From an uncultured Alphaproteobacteria bacterium (GTDB lineage: Bacteria; Pseudomonadota; Alphaproteobacteria; HIMB59; GCA-002718135): a stretch of 64,000 nucleotides of DNA. The notes below the pieces were generated by a model. The model did no database searches and had not been told where the DNA came from. It saw only the letters and a program-made list of their open reading frames with translations. The stretch spans positions 1-64,000 of the forward strand of contig CACIQI010000008.1 of the NCBI GenBank assembly GCA_902588745.1, in the 5' to 3' direction. The translations under genes and the position numbers were made by a program. Positions 52,696 to 61,895 of this stretch are shown in pieces; the stretch's first letter is position 1, and each line of letters begins with the position of its first letter.

Positions 52696-53587
52696 GAGAA
52701 ATTTTCTTATTAATTCTAGCAAGTAAAGCTAAGTAAAATCCTGCAAATAACATTAGTAAAATCATTACGACTACGGCTCTAGCAGCACCTCTTCCAAATT
52801 TATAATTGCCTAATGCTTGTTTATAGGTGTCGATAATTAATGTAGTAGTTGAACCTCTTGGCCCACCTTCAGTCAATATCCAAATTATTTCAAATGAGTT
52901 GAATGTCCAAATAGCAGATAGTAACGACATTGTAATAATGACAGGAGTGATTTGAGGTAATGTGATTTTAAAAAATCTATCCCATCTTGAAGCGCCATCA
53001 CAATAAGCAGCTTCATATAAATCTCTTGGCACACCCTGCATTGCAGCTAGAAAGAAAACGGTTACCATTGGTGTTCCAACCCAAACATCGGCAATGATTG
53101 TAGAAATAAAGGCACTTTGTTTGTAAGCAAGAAATCCAAAAGGACCGTCCAAAATACCAGTTCGCATACCTACACCTGCGATAATTCCAAAATACCCGTT
53201 ATATAACCATAACCAGCCAAGCATACCAATTGCAATTGGAACTACCCATGGAGGCATTACAAGCACTCTGAAAATTGATCTTCCTTTTAAATTAGCATTA
53301 AGTAAAACAGCCCCAATTAAACCAATGATAAGTTTTAAAGAGACTGAAAAAAACATCCAAACAAATGTTCTGGTCACTATTCCATTAAATTTTTTACTAG
53401 AAAACATTTTTTGATAATTTTCTAAACCAACATAATCTTCTCCTGCTAAACTAGAATTAGTAAAAGATAATCTAATTGTTTCTAATAATGGCCAAGCAAC
53501 AATAAGAATTATATAAATAGCAGCAGGAGCAATTAGTGCATATGCTATATAAGTTTGGGCGGTATATGATTTTAATTTTTGATTCAT
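52688..53587 (-). CDS. CUT1 ABC transporter permease (MalF/UgpA-like)
   Basis: Inner-membrane permease, 299 aa, six predicted helices. IAYALIAPAAIYIILIVAWPLLETIRLSF-type first helix (split here across residues 14-42), YEAAYCDGASRWDRFFKITLP coupling loop, and FGRGAARAVVVMILLMLF at the end. Five bases separate it from the upstream oxidoreductase gene, and it is followed by the two MalG-like copies. No ATPase is encoded in this operon. Confidence 0.93.
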   Translation of the reverse strand: MNQKLKSYTAQTYIAYALIAPAAIYIILIVAWPLLETIRLSFTNSSLAGEDYVGLENYQKMFSSKKFNGIVTRTFVWMFFSVSLKLIIGLIGAVLLNANLKGRSIFRVLVMPPWVVPIAIGMLGWLWLYNGYFGIIAGVGMRTGILDGPFGFLAYKQSAFISTIIADVWVGTPMVTVFFLAAMQGVPRDLYEAAYCDGASRWDRFFKITLPQITPVIITMSLLSAIWTFNSFEIIWILTEGGPRGSTTTLIIDTYKQALGNYKFGRGAARAVVVMILLMLFAGFYLALLARINKKISHE

Positions 53588-53592
53588 AATTA

Positions 53593-54738
53593 CTAATTTA
53601 ATACGGAGTCGAATTTATCCCAAGTGCTTGTTAAGTCAATTACTTTACCAGTATTTCTAGCTTCATCAATTTTCATAGCAACAATTCCTGCCTCCATACA
53701 TTCTATTACACCAACTGGTAATTCTTTATTATTTTTTAATAAATAATTGTTAATGTCTTGAGCCATCATGCTATCTGCGCCATAATGACCTTTAATTTCT
53801 TTTCCAAAAGCTGCTCCATAATCTTCATCAATAAGTACATTATTATTTTCATCATGAGCTTTCATAAATCCTTTAACAAAATCTCCCTCAATCATTCCCG
53901 CAGATCCTATGACTGCAAATCTTCGAAATTCGTCTGGAACTTTCATATTAGTATGAAAAGACAGTACTGCTTTATTTGCATATTCTATTATTGCTACTTG
54001 ATGATCGACAATATCAGCATCACTATCAAAAACATTTGATTTTGACTCCCAACCTTTTAACCTGTCTTTTGTATATTGTTCATGAGAACCTTCTGGAAGA
54101 TTTTCGGGTATAAAAGATCTTCTTGAACCAAAACTAGCAACTTTAATAGGTCTGCTCTTCGTAATCATTGAATAAAAGTCAATGTCATGACAACATTTTT
54201 CCAGCATAAAGCCTCCAGAATATTTTTGTTTTCTTCTCCAGTTTCTCATAAAAAAAGCACCGTGCGAAGGTACGATATGTTCTGAAGCTTCAATCGATAT
54301 TATATTTCCAATAGCATTTTGATCTAATAATTTTCTCACAGATCTTGCTTGCTGTGAATATCTTAAAACTAAGCCAACAATAATTCTTTCTTTGCCATAT
54401 TCTTTTATTAATTTTGCTAACTCAAAAGTTTCTTGTTCGCTTATTACTATAGGTTTCTCAGCAAATATTTGTAATCCTGCTCTTAATCCAAGCTTAATAT
54501 GATCTAAATGTAAATGATTGGGGGACCCAATCATTAACATATCTAGTTTCTCTCGATCCAACATTTCGTTTAAACTTGAATATGATTTATTTGGAAAAAA
54601 ATTATTTTTCTCAGCAAAATCTTTACCTATTGGCTGAGGATCTACATAAGCGACCATTTCAAAATTTGGATTAACTTTTGAAAATTCATTATAAACACCT
54701 GCTGTCCTACTCCCAAAACCGACTGCGCCTATTTTCAT
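53593..54738 (-). CDS. Gfo/Idh/MocA oxidoreductase
   Basis: NAD(P)-dependent sugar dehydrogenase, 381 aa. Rossmann motif IGAVGFGSRTAGVYNEF, EKP in FAEKPIVISEQE, and the catalytic GGFMLEKCCHDIDFYSMI. It resembles the oxidoreductase at 31756 in that EKCCHDIDFY is equivalent to DKCSHHVDVL, but it lacks the Cys-rich stretch. It lies between the GH20 hexosaminidase (18 bases upstream) and the MalF-like permease in the amino-sugar operon, so a 3-keto or related intermediate of an N-acetylhexosamine glycoside is a plausible substrate. Confidence 0.9.
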   Translation of the reverse strand: MKIGAVGFGSRTAGVYNEFSKVNPNFEMVAYVDPQPIGKDFAEKNNFFPNKSYSSLNEMLDREKLDMLMIGSPNHLHLDHIKLGLRAGLQIFAEKPIVISEQETFELAKLIKEYGKERIIVGLVLRYSQQARSVRKLLDQNAIGNIISIEASEHIVPSHGAFFMRNWRRKQKYSGGFMLEKCCHDIDFYSMITKSRPIKVASFGSRRSFIPENLPEGSHEQYTKDRLKGWESKSNVFDSDADIVDHQVAIIEYANKAVLSFHTNMKVPDEFRRFAVIGSAGMIEGDFVKGFMKAHDENNNVLIDEDYGAAFGKEIKGHYGADSMMAQDINNYLLKNNKELPVGVIECMEAGIVAMKIDEARNTGKVIDLTSTWDKFDSVLN

Positions 54739-54756
54739 ATTTATTTTACTTTAACA

Positions 54757-56619
54757 TTAAAAATTGTGATATCGCCAGCCTAATTTTTTTAAAAAATCCA
54801 TAGAATGTAGAAGTGCTGAACGAAATTCTATCCATTTTCTTGAAATTTTTCCTTTCCATGCAACTTCTGATAAAGTTGCTAATCTTGGATTGATCATTTG
54901 ATCAAAAAATTTTTTATCTGTAATTGTCTCTGACCACAGTTGACCTTGTAACCCTTTTATCAATTCTGATTTATTTAAATCTTTTATTGGGTCCCATTCA
55001 TAAATATCTTTTACTTCTATAGTTGCAGCCCAACAAATACCTCTTTCTTCAGTTGAATTATTATAAGCCATATCAAAATATGTTTTTTGACCGGGACAAA
55101 GTATTGTTTCAAATCCCTTATTTGTAGTTTCTTTTGCAACATCTGAATGCTCCCATGAAAAGATCAAACATGATTTATCAATTTTTCCAGCACTTCCACC
55201 CACACCATGATCGATATGAGGAGACACTGCCGCCTCATTCCATGCAGCTGTTCTTTTATTTTTTGATTTTAGAAAATCTATTAAAAAATTCATATAGTAA
55301 TCTTGATATTCCTCTTGTGATTTAATATTATTTTTTTTCATAAACTCGATAATTGCTGGAGAACCTTCCCACGCATTACTTGGTCTTTCATCAACGCCAA
55401 CATGAATTACATCATATGAGAAAATATCACTTACTTCATTCAACATATCTTTTAAAAAAGTTACAGTTTTTTCTAAGGAAGGATTTATTGTATTATTCTT
55501 ATACGAACCAACATCTTCACTAACTATATTTGAAGACTGTTCTCTAAGTTCTGGCATGATTTCTAGTAATGCCCAAGAATGTGCTGGTAAATCAATTTCA
55601 GGCATAATCTCGATATTTAATTTTTTTGCATATATAATTAAATCTTTAATATCTTCCTGTGAGTAATATCCGCCGTATTTATCATAACCACTTCCATACA
55701 ATGGTGGTATTTTAAAATTATATCCTCTGTATCCTCCATTTAATGCTAGATCTGGATATTTTTTAATTTCAATTCTCCACGCTTCGTTATCTGTTAAATG
55801 CCAGTGAAATCTATTAAGCTTAAATAATGCCATGTAATTAAATAAACGTTTGATTTCATCAATAGTATAAAATTGTCTTGCACAATCAAGATGCATTCCT
55901 CTCCATTGATATTTTGGATTATCGTGTATTGTACAAATTGGAAGCTTTGTTTGATAGAAATCAATTAAATGAACTAAAGATATAAGACCATATAGCTTTC
56001 CACCATAAGTATTATATTTAATCTCAATATTATCATTTGTTATCTGCATAAAATATTGATCGTTTAATAACTGATCATCTTTTTTAAAGAAAATTGGAAA
56101 TCCTTTTTCAGAAGTAAAATTAATATCCAATTTGGAAATAATATTTTGCAAATTAGAAATAATTTCAATTTCCGTATTTAGATTAAATGTTTTATTTTCA
56201 ATATTTATAAATTTATTTTGTAAATGAATTTTTTCTGGCTCAGGAATAATAGGTATAAAATTTTTTGTTTTTAAATCTTCATAAGTTTTCTTTTTAATTG
56301 GTTTTTCAAATATCAAATCTGAAACATTTATATTTAATTTACTATTGTTTAATGTATCAATAATGAAAACACCTTCCGGACCACACGAAAGGTTGAAGTT
56401 ACCAATTTTAGGAATTTGTAAATCTAATAAAATTGCATTTTTTTTTATAGATAACTCATAATAACGTCCAATTTGCTTAGTTATTTCGCCTCCTGATATA
56501 GATTTTATTGAATAAACTAATGAGAAACACAGTTTCAAATTTGAAACTACTAATTTATCATCAAGAACAATTTTTAATTTATTTTCATTTGTAAAAGATA
56601 TATTAATTTGATTAGTCAT
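54757..56619 (-). CDS. Beta-N-acetylhexosaminidase (GH20)
   Basis: Glycoside hydrolase family 20, 620 aa, removing terminal beta-GlcNAc or GalNAc by substrate-assisted catalysis. An N-terminal beta domain of unassigned type (about 1-110) and a GH20b domain (about 120-235) precede the barrel, which opens WRGMHLDCARQFY and contains NRFHWHLTDNEAWRIEIKKYP, PEIDLPAHS and the catalytic pair Asp410-Glu411 (VIHVGVDERPS). There is no signal peptide, so it should cleave imported oligosaccharides in the cytoplasm. First gene of the amino-sugar operon, only 13 bases from the divergent galactokinase start. Confidence 0.93.
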   Translation of the reverse strand: MTNQINISFTNENKLKIVLDDKLVVSNLKLCFSLVYSIKSISGGEITKQIGRYYELSIKKNAILLDLQIPKIGNFNLSCGPEGVFIIDTLNNSKLNINVSDLIFEKPIKKKTYEDLKTKNFIPIIPEPEKIHLQNKFINIENKTFNLNTEIEIISNLQNIISKLDINFTSEKGFPIFFKKDDQLLNDQYFMQITNDNIEIKYNTYGGKLYGLISLVHLIDFYQTKLPICTIHDNPKYQWRGMHLDCARQFYTIDEIKRLFNYMALFKLNRFHWHLTDNEAWRIEIKKYPDLALNGGYRGYNFKIPPLYGSGYDKYGGYYSQEDIKDLIIYAKKLNIEIMPEIDLPAHSWALLEIMPELREQSSNIVSEDVGSYKNNTINPSLEKTVTFLKDMLNEVSDIFSYDVIHVGVDERPSNAWEGSPAIIEFMKKNNIKSQEEYQDYYMNFLIDFLKSKNKRTAAWNEAAVSPHIDHGVGGSAGKIDKSCLIFSWEHSDVAKETTNKGFETILCPGQKTYFDMAYNNSTEERGICWAATIEVKDIYEWDPIKDLNKSELIKGLQGQLWSETITDKKFFDQMINPRLATLSEVAWKGKISRKWIEFRSALLHSMDFLKKLGWRYHNF

Positions 56620-56632
56620 AACTAGAAATTAT

Positions 56633-57700
56633 ATGAGTTTTAAAGATATATTTAATATAGACGCAGAAGTAAAGGAAAGTGCTCATGCAAGAGTAAATTT
56701 AATTGGTGAACATACCGATTATACTGGTGGATATGTCATGCCTACACTTCTATCTTTTAAAAATAACATTGAGATATCTCAAAATATTTCTAATGAATTC
56801 ACAGTTTATTCTCAACATTTTGAAGAAAAAAAAACATTCAATGATTTCAAAAAATCAACCAACAATGAGTGGGTTGATTATATAAAAGGTTGTTTACATA
56901 TTTTTTTTAATGAAAATAAGATTTCATCTAAATTTTTGAACATTTTTATTTCATCTGATATACCTTTAGAAAGAGGTATTTCATCATCTTCAGCATTGTG
57001 TGTTGCTACACTAAAAGCACTTAATACTTTTTTTGGAACAAAAATCAAAGATCCAGAAATTGCAAAATTAGCAAAGAAAGTAGAATTCAACTATATAGGT
57101 GTTTCTGGTGGAATAATGGATCAAATGGTTTCTTCTATTGGTATTCATGGCAAAGCATTTTTTATGAATTGTAAGAATTTAGAATACGAACTTATTAATT
57201 TTCCAGAAAATTGGAAATTTTGTTTGATTGACTCTGAAGTACAACGTAATTTAAGAGATAGCTCTTATAATGAAAGATTTGCTGAACTCCAAGAGGCTGA
57301 GAAAAAACTTGATGTAGAATATTTAGGTGAAGTTAAAAAAGAAAATTTTCAAACAAATAAATTTGACAATAATACTATAGCAAAAAGAGCAAAGCACGTA
57401 GTTTTTGAAAATGATAGAGTGATTAATGCAAAAAAAAATTTAATAGAAAATAATATTCAGGAGTTTGGAAAATTAATGAATGAAAGTCACGTATCATATT
57501 CTAAAGATTTTGAAGCATCTACTTTAGATGTTGATTTAATTGTTCAGAGATCAGTTGAATGTGGTGCTCTAGGCGCCAGATTGACTGGTGGTGGATTTGG
57601 TGGTTTTACAGTTTCATTAATTGAAGGAAATAATTTTAGTAATTGGTATAGTAAAATATTAAATTTTTATCCTGCTGAAAAGATCTTCGAAGTCAATTAG
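56633..57700 (+). CDS. galK: Galactokinase (GHMP kinase)
   Basis: Cytoplasmic sugar kinase, 355 aa. The galactokinase signature VNLIGEHTDYTGGYVMPTLL (residues 21-40), ATP loop ERGISSSSALCVATLKALN, the catalytic base region GGIMDQMVSSIGI and motif 3 GALGARLTGGGFGGFTVSLI are all present. Phosphorylates galactose to galactose-1-phosphate; a GalNAc kinase is possible given the neighbours and would fit the missing amino-sugar kinase. The start lies 13 bases from that of GH20 and has no Shine-Dalgarno, suggesting a leaderless transcript. The 3' end overlaps the convergent dioxygenase gene by 8 bases. Confidence 0.9.
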   Translation: MSFKDIFNIDAEVKESAHARVNLIGEHTDYTGGYVMPTLLSFKNNIEISQNISNEFTVYSQHFEEKKTFNDFKKSTNNEWVDYIKGCLHIFFNENKISSKFLNIFISSDIPLERGISSSSALCVATLKALNTFFGTKIKDPEIAKLAKKVEFNYIGVSGGIMDQMVSSIGIHGKAFFMNCKNLEYELINFPENWKFCLIDSEVQRNLRDSSYNERFAELQEAEKKLDVEYLGEVKKENFQTNKFDNNTIAKRAKHVVFENDRVINAKKNLIENNIQEFGKLMNESHVSYSKDFEASTLDVDLIVQRSVECGALGARLTGGGFGGFTVSLIEGNNFSNWYSKILNFYPAEKIFEVN

Positions 57701-58772
57701 GGTTTAATAACCTTCTAAGCTTACCCTCAGTGACATCATGATCAATATAACATCCTTGTAGGTGTCTAAAACCAGTATTTGGATCAAATTTAGTTCTTCC
57801 ATGTAATAATCTCAGGTTATCAAACATTGCTATCATTCCTTTAGATAATCTAAATTTAATTTTGAAATTATCAGAATTACAAAGTTTGAACATATATTTT
57901 CTAGCCTTATAAAAGAGATCAAGATTATTTTCCTCTAATAATGGAACATAATCAAGTCTTCCACTAAAGCGTATTTGTCTAAAGTTATTATTATGATCTA
58001 GTTCAATTAATTTTGCTTCATCGATTAAAATAGTATCAATATCTGTAAATTTAAAAGTAACATTAGTTTCAGTTAATACTTTATAAAATTCAGGTTGGTT
58101 ATGTTTTAAAAAATTTGCAACACTAAAACCATCAACTAAACTTGAGTCTCCTCCTGTAGATTCATTAGCAATACAATGAAGTAATTGAATTCCAGGAACA
58201 GGCTTTCTATATGGGTTATCTGAATGCGAAGTTAACTCTAATGCAGTATAGGCAAGATCATTTGGATTTGGCTTAGAGACAACGTTAAATAATTTTCCAA
58301 AATTTGTTGCTCGAACTGGGCCTAATTTTTCAGCAAAATTTATAACTTCATTTTCTTCTGCTTTTGTATTTTCGATTATTACATAACCGTATTGATAAAA
58401 TACTTTAAGCATATTGATAAGTTCCTTTTTATTCTCAAAGATTTTATTATTATCAAAAATTTCTAAATTTTGTTCACTGACATTCCATATTATTTTTTCA
58501 GGTATGACATCAATATTATTTATTTCATTATAAAGATCATCGATATTAAAAGATCCTTTTACTCCATCACTAAATTCAACATTTAATATATTTTCGTTAA
58601 CATTATGAGAATTTATAAATAGATTATCATCTAAGAGGCTTGGTTCATATAAACGTTGTAGATTATTTTGGTCTACAAATTCACTCCCATTTAATCTTTC
58701 ACGAAGCCAAATACTATGAAGTTTAAACTCTGATAATTTTCCTTCATTAATAGAAATTATTTTTTTTCCCAT
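57693..58772 (-). CDS. Gamma-butyrobetaine hydroxylase-like 2OG dioxygenase
   Basis: Fe(II)/2-oxoglutarate dioxygenase of the TauD/BBOX family, 359 aa. The N-terminal ~95 residues resemble the DUF971 domain that accompanies gamma-butyrobetaine hydroxylases (HSIWLRERLNGSEFVD). The catalytic domain has H-x-D in LTSHSDNPYRKPVPGIQLLHC, FRQIRFSGRLDYVPL and the distal His-Arg in LRLLHGRTKFDPNTGFRHLQG. Likely substrates are gamma-butyrobetaine, trimethyllysine or 2-trimethylaminoethylphosphonate; the two are not separable by eye. It stands alone, with an 86-base AT-rich gap upstream. Confidence 0.88.
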   Translation of the reverse strand: MGKKIISINEGKLSEFKLHSIWLRERLNGSEFVDQNNLQRLYEPSLLDDNLFINSHNVNENILNVEFSDGVKGSFNIDDLYNEINNIDVIPEKIIWNVSEQNLEIFDNNKIFENKKELINMLKVFYQYGYVIIENTKAEENEVINFAEKLGPVRATNFGKLFNVVSKPNPNDLAYTALELTSHSDNPYRKPVPGIQLLHCIANESTGGDSSLVDGFSVANFLKHNQPEFYKVLTETNVTFKFTDIDTILIDEAKLIELDHNNNFRQIRFSGRLDYVPLLEENNLDLFYKARKYMFKLCNSDNFKIKFRLSKGMIAMFDNLRLLHGRTKFDPNTGFRHLQGCYIDHDVTEGKLRRLLNPN

Positions 58773-58858
58773 TTTTAATTTATTAATTAATATTTAAATT
58801 TGTGTAAATTATAAAATATAGTTAAAAATTAAAAAATGGTTGAGAAATAAATGATTAA

Positions 58859-59689
58859 TTATTCTCCTAGTAGAGAATCATCCAAAACTCTAGTTTCATA
58901 TGCTGAATAAGAATGCCAGCCATGTACTGTTTGATCAAAATCAATTACACTACCTGTCATTAATCCAGATTCTTCTGAGCACATAAAAGCTAATCCCTTT
59001 GCTACATCAATAGGTTTAATCAATCTGTTAAAAGGAACTTTTTTTTCTTCATCTTGCAACCAATTAGGATTTTTTTTATGAACTCTTGTTTGAATATCAT
59101 GTTCAGCAGGAGTATCCGTCCATCCAATATTTAAGGCGTTTACTCTTATTTGATAACTAGCGACAGAATTTGCAATATTTTTTGTCATTGTAGCTAAAGC
59201 AGCTTTTGATCCACTATAAGCAACAATAAATGGCATACCACTATACATTGCCATAGATAATACATTTGCAATTGTTCCTTTGTTCTTATCTCTAATCATT
59301 ATTTTAATTGTCTCTTGCATTAATATGAAAGGTGCACGGGTATTAATATTATAATTATTTTCATAATTTTCTAGAGTAGCACTTAGAATTGTTCCTCTTT
59401 CTGTGTATCCTGCAACATTAATTAAAGAATTTATTGTTCCAAATTTTTTATCAGTCTCCAAAACTATTTTTTTGCAATCATCAACATTTTTAAGGTCTGC
59501 TTTTATATACAAACACTCAGTGCCTAATTTTTCAATCTGATTTTTAACTTCAAAACCTTTATTTTCTTGTCTCCCACAAATTGTAATTGCTTTAGCACCT
59601 CTGCTAGCTAATAATCTCGCTGTTTCAGCACCACTACCTTGTGTACTACCTGTAACTATAATGACCTTATCTTTAAATTGTTCATTCAT
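58859..59689 (-). CDS. SDR-family oxidoreductase
   Basis: Short-chain dehydrogenase, 276 aa. The cofactor motif is TGSTQGSGAETARLLASRGA (TGxxxGxG) with ICGRQ after the second strand, favouring NADP. NVAGYT replaces the usual NNAG, the catalytic Ser is in NVLSMAMYSG and Tyr-Lys in AYSGSKAALA. GWTDTP follows the active site. The last ~30 residues (GWHSYSAYETRVLDDSLLGE) extend past the typical end and may cap the active site. It lies 15 bases downstream of the IolG-like gene, so a sugar or inositol derivative is a likely substrate. Confidence 0.9.
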   Translation of the reverse strand: MNEQFKDKVIIVTGSTQGSGAETARLLASRGAKAITICGRQENKGFEVKNQIEKLGTECLYIKADLKNVDDCKKIVLETDKKFGTINSLINVAGYTERGTILSATLENYENNYNINTRAPFILMQETIKIMIRDKNKGTIANVLSMAMYSGMPFIVAYSGSKAALATMTKNIANSVASYQIRVNALNIGWTDTPAEHDIQTRVHKKNPNWLQDEEKKVPFNRLIKPIDVAKGLAFMCSEESGLMTGSVIDFDQTVHGWHSYSAYETRVLDDSLLGE

Positions 59690-59704
59690 AGAATTTATCT
59701 ATAA

Positions 59705-60706
59705 CTAAAATTTTGGTTTTACAACTTTATTTAATTTTACTGATTTAGTAGCTGAATTCGCAAGAATTAAAGCATTCTTTCCATCCTCAAAAGTGACTAA
59801 TGTATTTTTTTTATTTTTTATTGATTTAATAAATTGATCTAATTGTATTTGATAAGCATCTTTGTATCTTTCGATAAAAAAATTTTTAATAGGTTTTTTT
59901 GCAAATGATAAATTTTGATTATAGTAATTAATATCATTATTTGGAACATTATCAGAAATTAACATTCCATTACTTCCAAATACTTCGAGTCTTTGATCAT
60001 AACCATAGACGGCTCTTCTTGAATTATTTATATGAACTAAAACCCCTTTTTTTGATTTCATAAAACACATAGTTGTGTCATAATCATTTGTAACCTTAAA
60101 ATCATTTGAGACGTTTACAGAACCTTGTGCAAAAACATCTACAATTGGATCATTATTAAGAATAAATCGTGCCAAATCAAAATCATGTATTGAACAATCT
60201 CTAAAAATTCCACCCGATTGTTTTAAATAATCAATACCAGGTGGAGAAGGGTCTCTACTTGTGATTACAATCATTTCAATTTTACCAATCTTTCCTGATA
60301 GAACCTCACTTTGTACTTTATTATGATTAGGATCAAATCTACGATTAAAACCAATTTGAATAGTTGGTTTATATTTTCTAATTTTTTGCCAACATTTATT
60401 TACTTTATTTATATCTAAATCAATTGGCTTTTCACATAATATAGCTTTATTACATTCTGCTCCTAGAGAAATATAATCTGTATGAGTCGGGGTGGCAGAA
60501 GCAATTAAAATAGCATTTATTTGATCTGAAGAAATTGCTTCCTTTGCAGTCTTTGCAACTTCACAACTATATTTTTTTGCAATTTTTTTAGCAGAGCTTG
60601 TATCAATGTCATAAACATATTTGAGACTCGCTTCTGGATGATCATTTATGATTGAAGCATGTAATTTCCCAATTCTTCCTGTTCCTAATAAGGTAAAATT
60701 AATCAT
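59705..60706 (-). CDS. Gfo/Idh/MocA oxidoreductase, inositol 2-dehydrogenase-like
   Basis: 333 aa, compact IolG-like member. FTLLGTGRIGKLHASII, EKP in LCEKPIDLDINKV, GFNRRFDPNH and GGIFRDCSIHDFDLARFIL with the catalytic Asp and His, then NNSRRAVYGYDQRLEVFG, which is characteristic of myo-inositol 2-dehydrogenases. It is one base from the upstream Gfo/Idh/MocA gene. No other iol genes are in the window, so an inositol role is suggested by sequence resemblance only; other cyclitols or sugars are possible. Confidence 0.88.
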   Translation of the reverse strand: MINFTLLGTGRIGKLHASIINDHPEASLKYVYDIDTSSAKKIAKKYSCEVAKTAKEAISSDQINAILIASATPTHTDYISLGAECNKAILCEKPIDLDINKVNKCWQKIRKYKPTIQIGFNRRFDPNHNKVQSEVLSGKIGKIEMIVITSRDPSPPGIDYLKQSGGIFRDCSIHDFDLARFILNNDPIVDVFAQGSVNVSNDFKVTNDYDTTMCFMKSKKGVLVHINNSRRAVYGYDQRLEVFGSNGMLISDNVPNNDINYYNQNLSFAKKPIKNFFIERYKDAYQIQLDQFIKSIKNKKNTLVTFEDGKNALILANSATKSVKLNKVVKPKF

Positions 60707-60707
60707 T

Positions 60708-61895
60708 TTAGATTTTTATCCACTTTGAATTTAAATTAGAAGATTTTTTTGCTGCATAAATAAATTTAATACCAGCTACACCATCATCAATTGTTGGAAA
60801 TGAATATTTTTTATTTTTATTATGAATCTGATCAGCAAATTCTGAATAAATATTTGCAAAAGCTTCAAAAAAACCTTCTGGGTGACCGGCAGCAATTCTT
60901 GAAGATGATAGTGAAAATTTAGATACTGATTTACTTGCTCTTGTTATAACTTTCATTGGTTTATCTAGTTCTGTAAACTTTAGATTATTTGGATCATCCT
61001 GTAACCATTCTATTGAACCTTTTGTTCCATACACTCTAATTTTTAGACCATTTTCTCCACCAGTAGCAGCAGACGATACCCAGATTATACCTCTTGCCTT
61101 ATTTCGCATTCTTAATAATACAAAAGCATTATCATCAACAGAAATTTCTGAGGATAATGAATTTACTTCTGCCGATATTTCATTTGCTTCTAATCCAGTC
61201 ACATATCTCAACAAATGATACGCGTGAGTTCCAATTTCAGATAAAATCATTGAGGGCCCAGATTGTTTTTTATCTAGTCTCCATTTTAATGTTCTTTTTT
61301 CATCTTTCTTTTTTACTCCAACTGTATAACCTTGGGGGTACTCAACATTTATTAAATTGATTTTTCCTAATTTATGATTTGAAACAATATTTTTTGCCTC
61401 TCGTAGCATTGGATAGCTTGAGTAATTGTGTGTTAATGCAAATACAATTTTATTTTTTAAAATTACTTTTTTTAATTTAACAGCATCCTCAACTGTTGCC
61501 GTTAAAGGCTTGTCACAAATAATATGTATTCCTTTTTCAACAAATGCTTTTGCTATCTTATAATGATCACCCGATGGAGTCATTATTCCAAGCGCTTGAA
61601 TACCATCGTTTCTTTTTGACTCAGCGGATGCCATAGACTTATAATCACTGTAACAACGATCATCAGCTAATCCTAATGAAGAACCAAAAGATTTAGATTT
61701 TTTTTTATCCTTTGAAAATATTCCAGCAACAAATTCAAATTTATTATCAAATCTTGCTGATAACCTATGTGTGTATCCAATAAATGAATTAGGACCTCCA
61801 CCAATAAAACCAATTCTAATTTTATTTTTATTATTTAAAGTATCATTTCTAAGTAAGTCTAATCTACCAAAAGCAATTTTGGATTTTTTTTTCAT
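60708..61895 (-). CDS. Gfo/Idh/MocA oxidoreductase
   Basis: 395 aa, larger subfamily with a ~24-residue basic N-terminal extension before RIGFIGGGPNSFIGYTHRLSA. CDKPLTATVEDA carries the conserved Lys-Pro, and GPSMILSEIGTHAYHLLRYV the catalytic helix. ARFDNKFEFVAGIFSKD is typical of members found with other inositol or sugar dehydrogenases. Its start overlaps the stop of the upstream SDR by one base, and the IolG-like gene follows immediately, so three or four dehydrogenases form one operon. Confidence 0.9.
   Translation of the reverse strand: MKKKSKIAFGRLDLLRNDTLNNKNKIRIGFIGGGPNSFIGYTHRLSARFDNKFEFVAGIFSKDKKKSKSFGSSLGLADDRCYSDYKSMASAESKRNDGIQALGIMTPSGDHYKIAKAFVEKGIHIICDKPLTATVEDAVKLKKVILKNKIVFALTHNYSSYPMLREAKNIVSNHKLGKINLINVEYPQGYTVGVKKKDEKRTLKWRLDKKQSGPSMILSEIGTHAYHLLRYVTGLEANEISAEVNSLSSEISVDDNAFVLLRMRNKARGIIWVSSAATGGENGLKIRVYGTKGSIEWLQDDPNNLKFTELDKPMKVITRASKSVSKFSLSSSRIAAGHPEGFFEAFANIYSEFADQIHNKNKKYSFPTIDDGVAGIKFIYAAKKSSNLNSKWIKI

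Noticed and set aside
53758-54039. 93-codon plus-strand frame within the oxidoreductase gene at 53593
   Set aside because: Shadow of a well-supported minus-strand gene with intact motifs; no start context.
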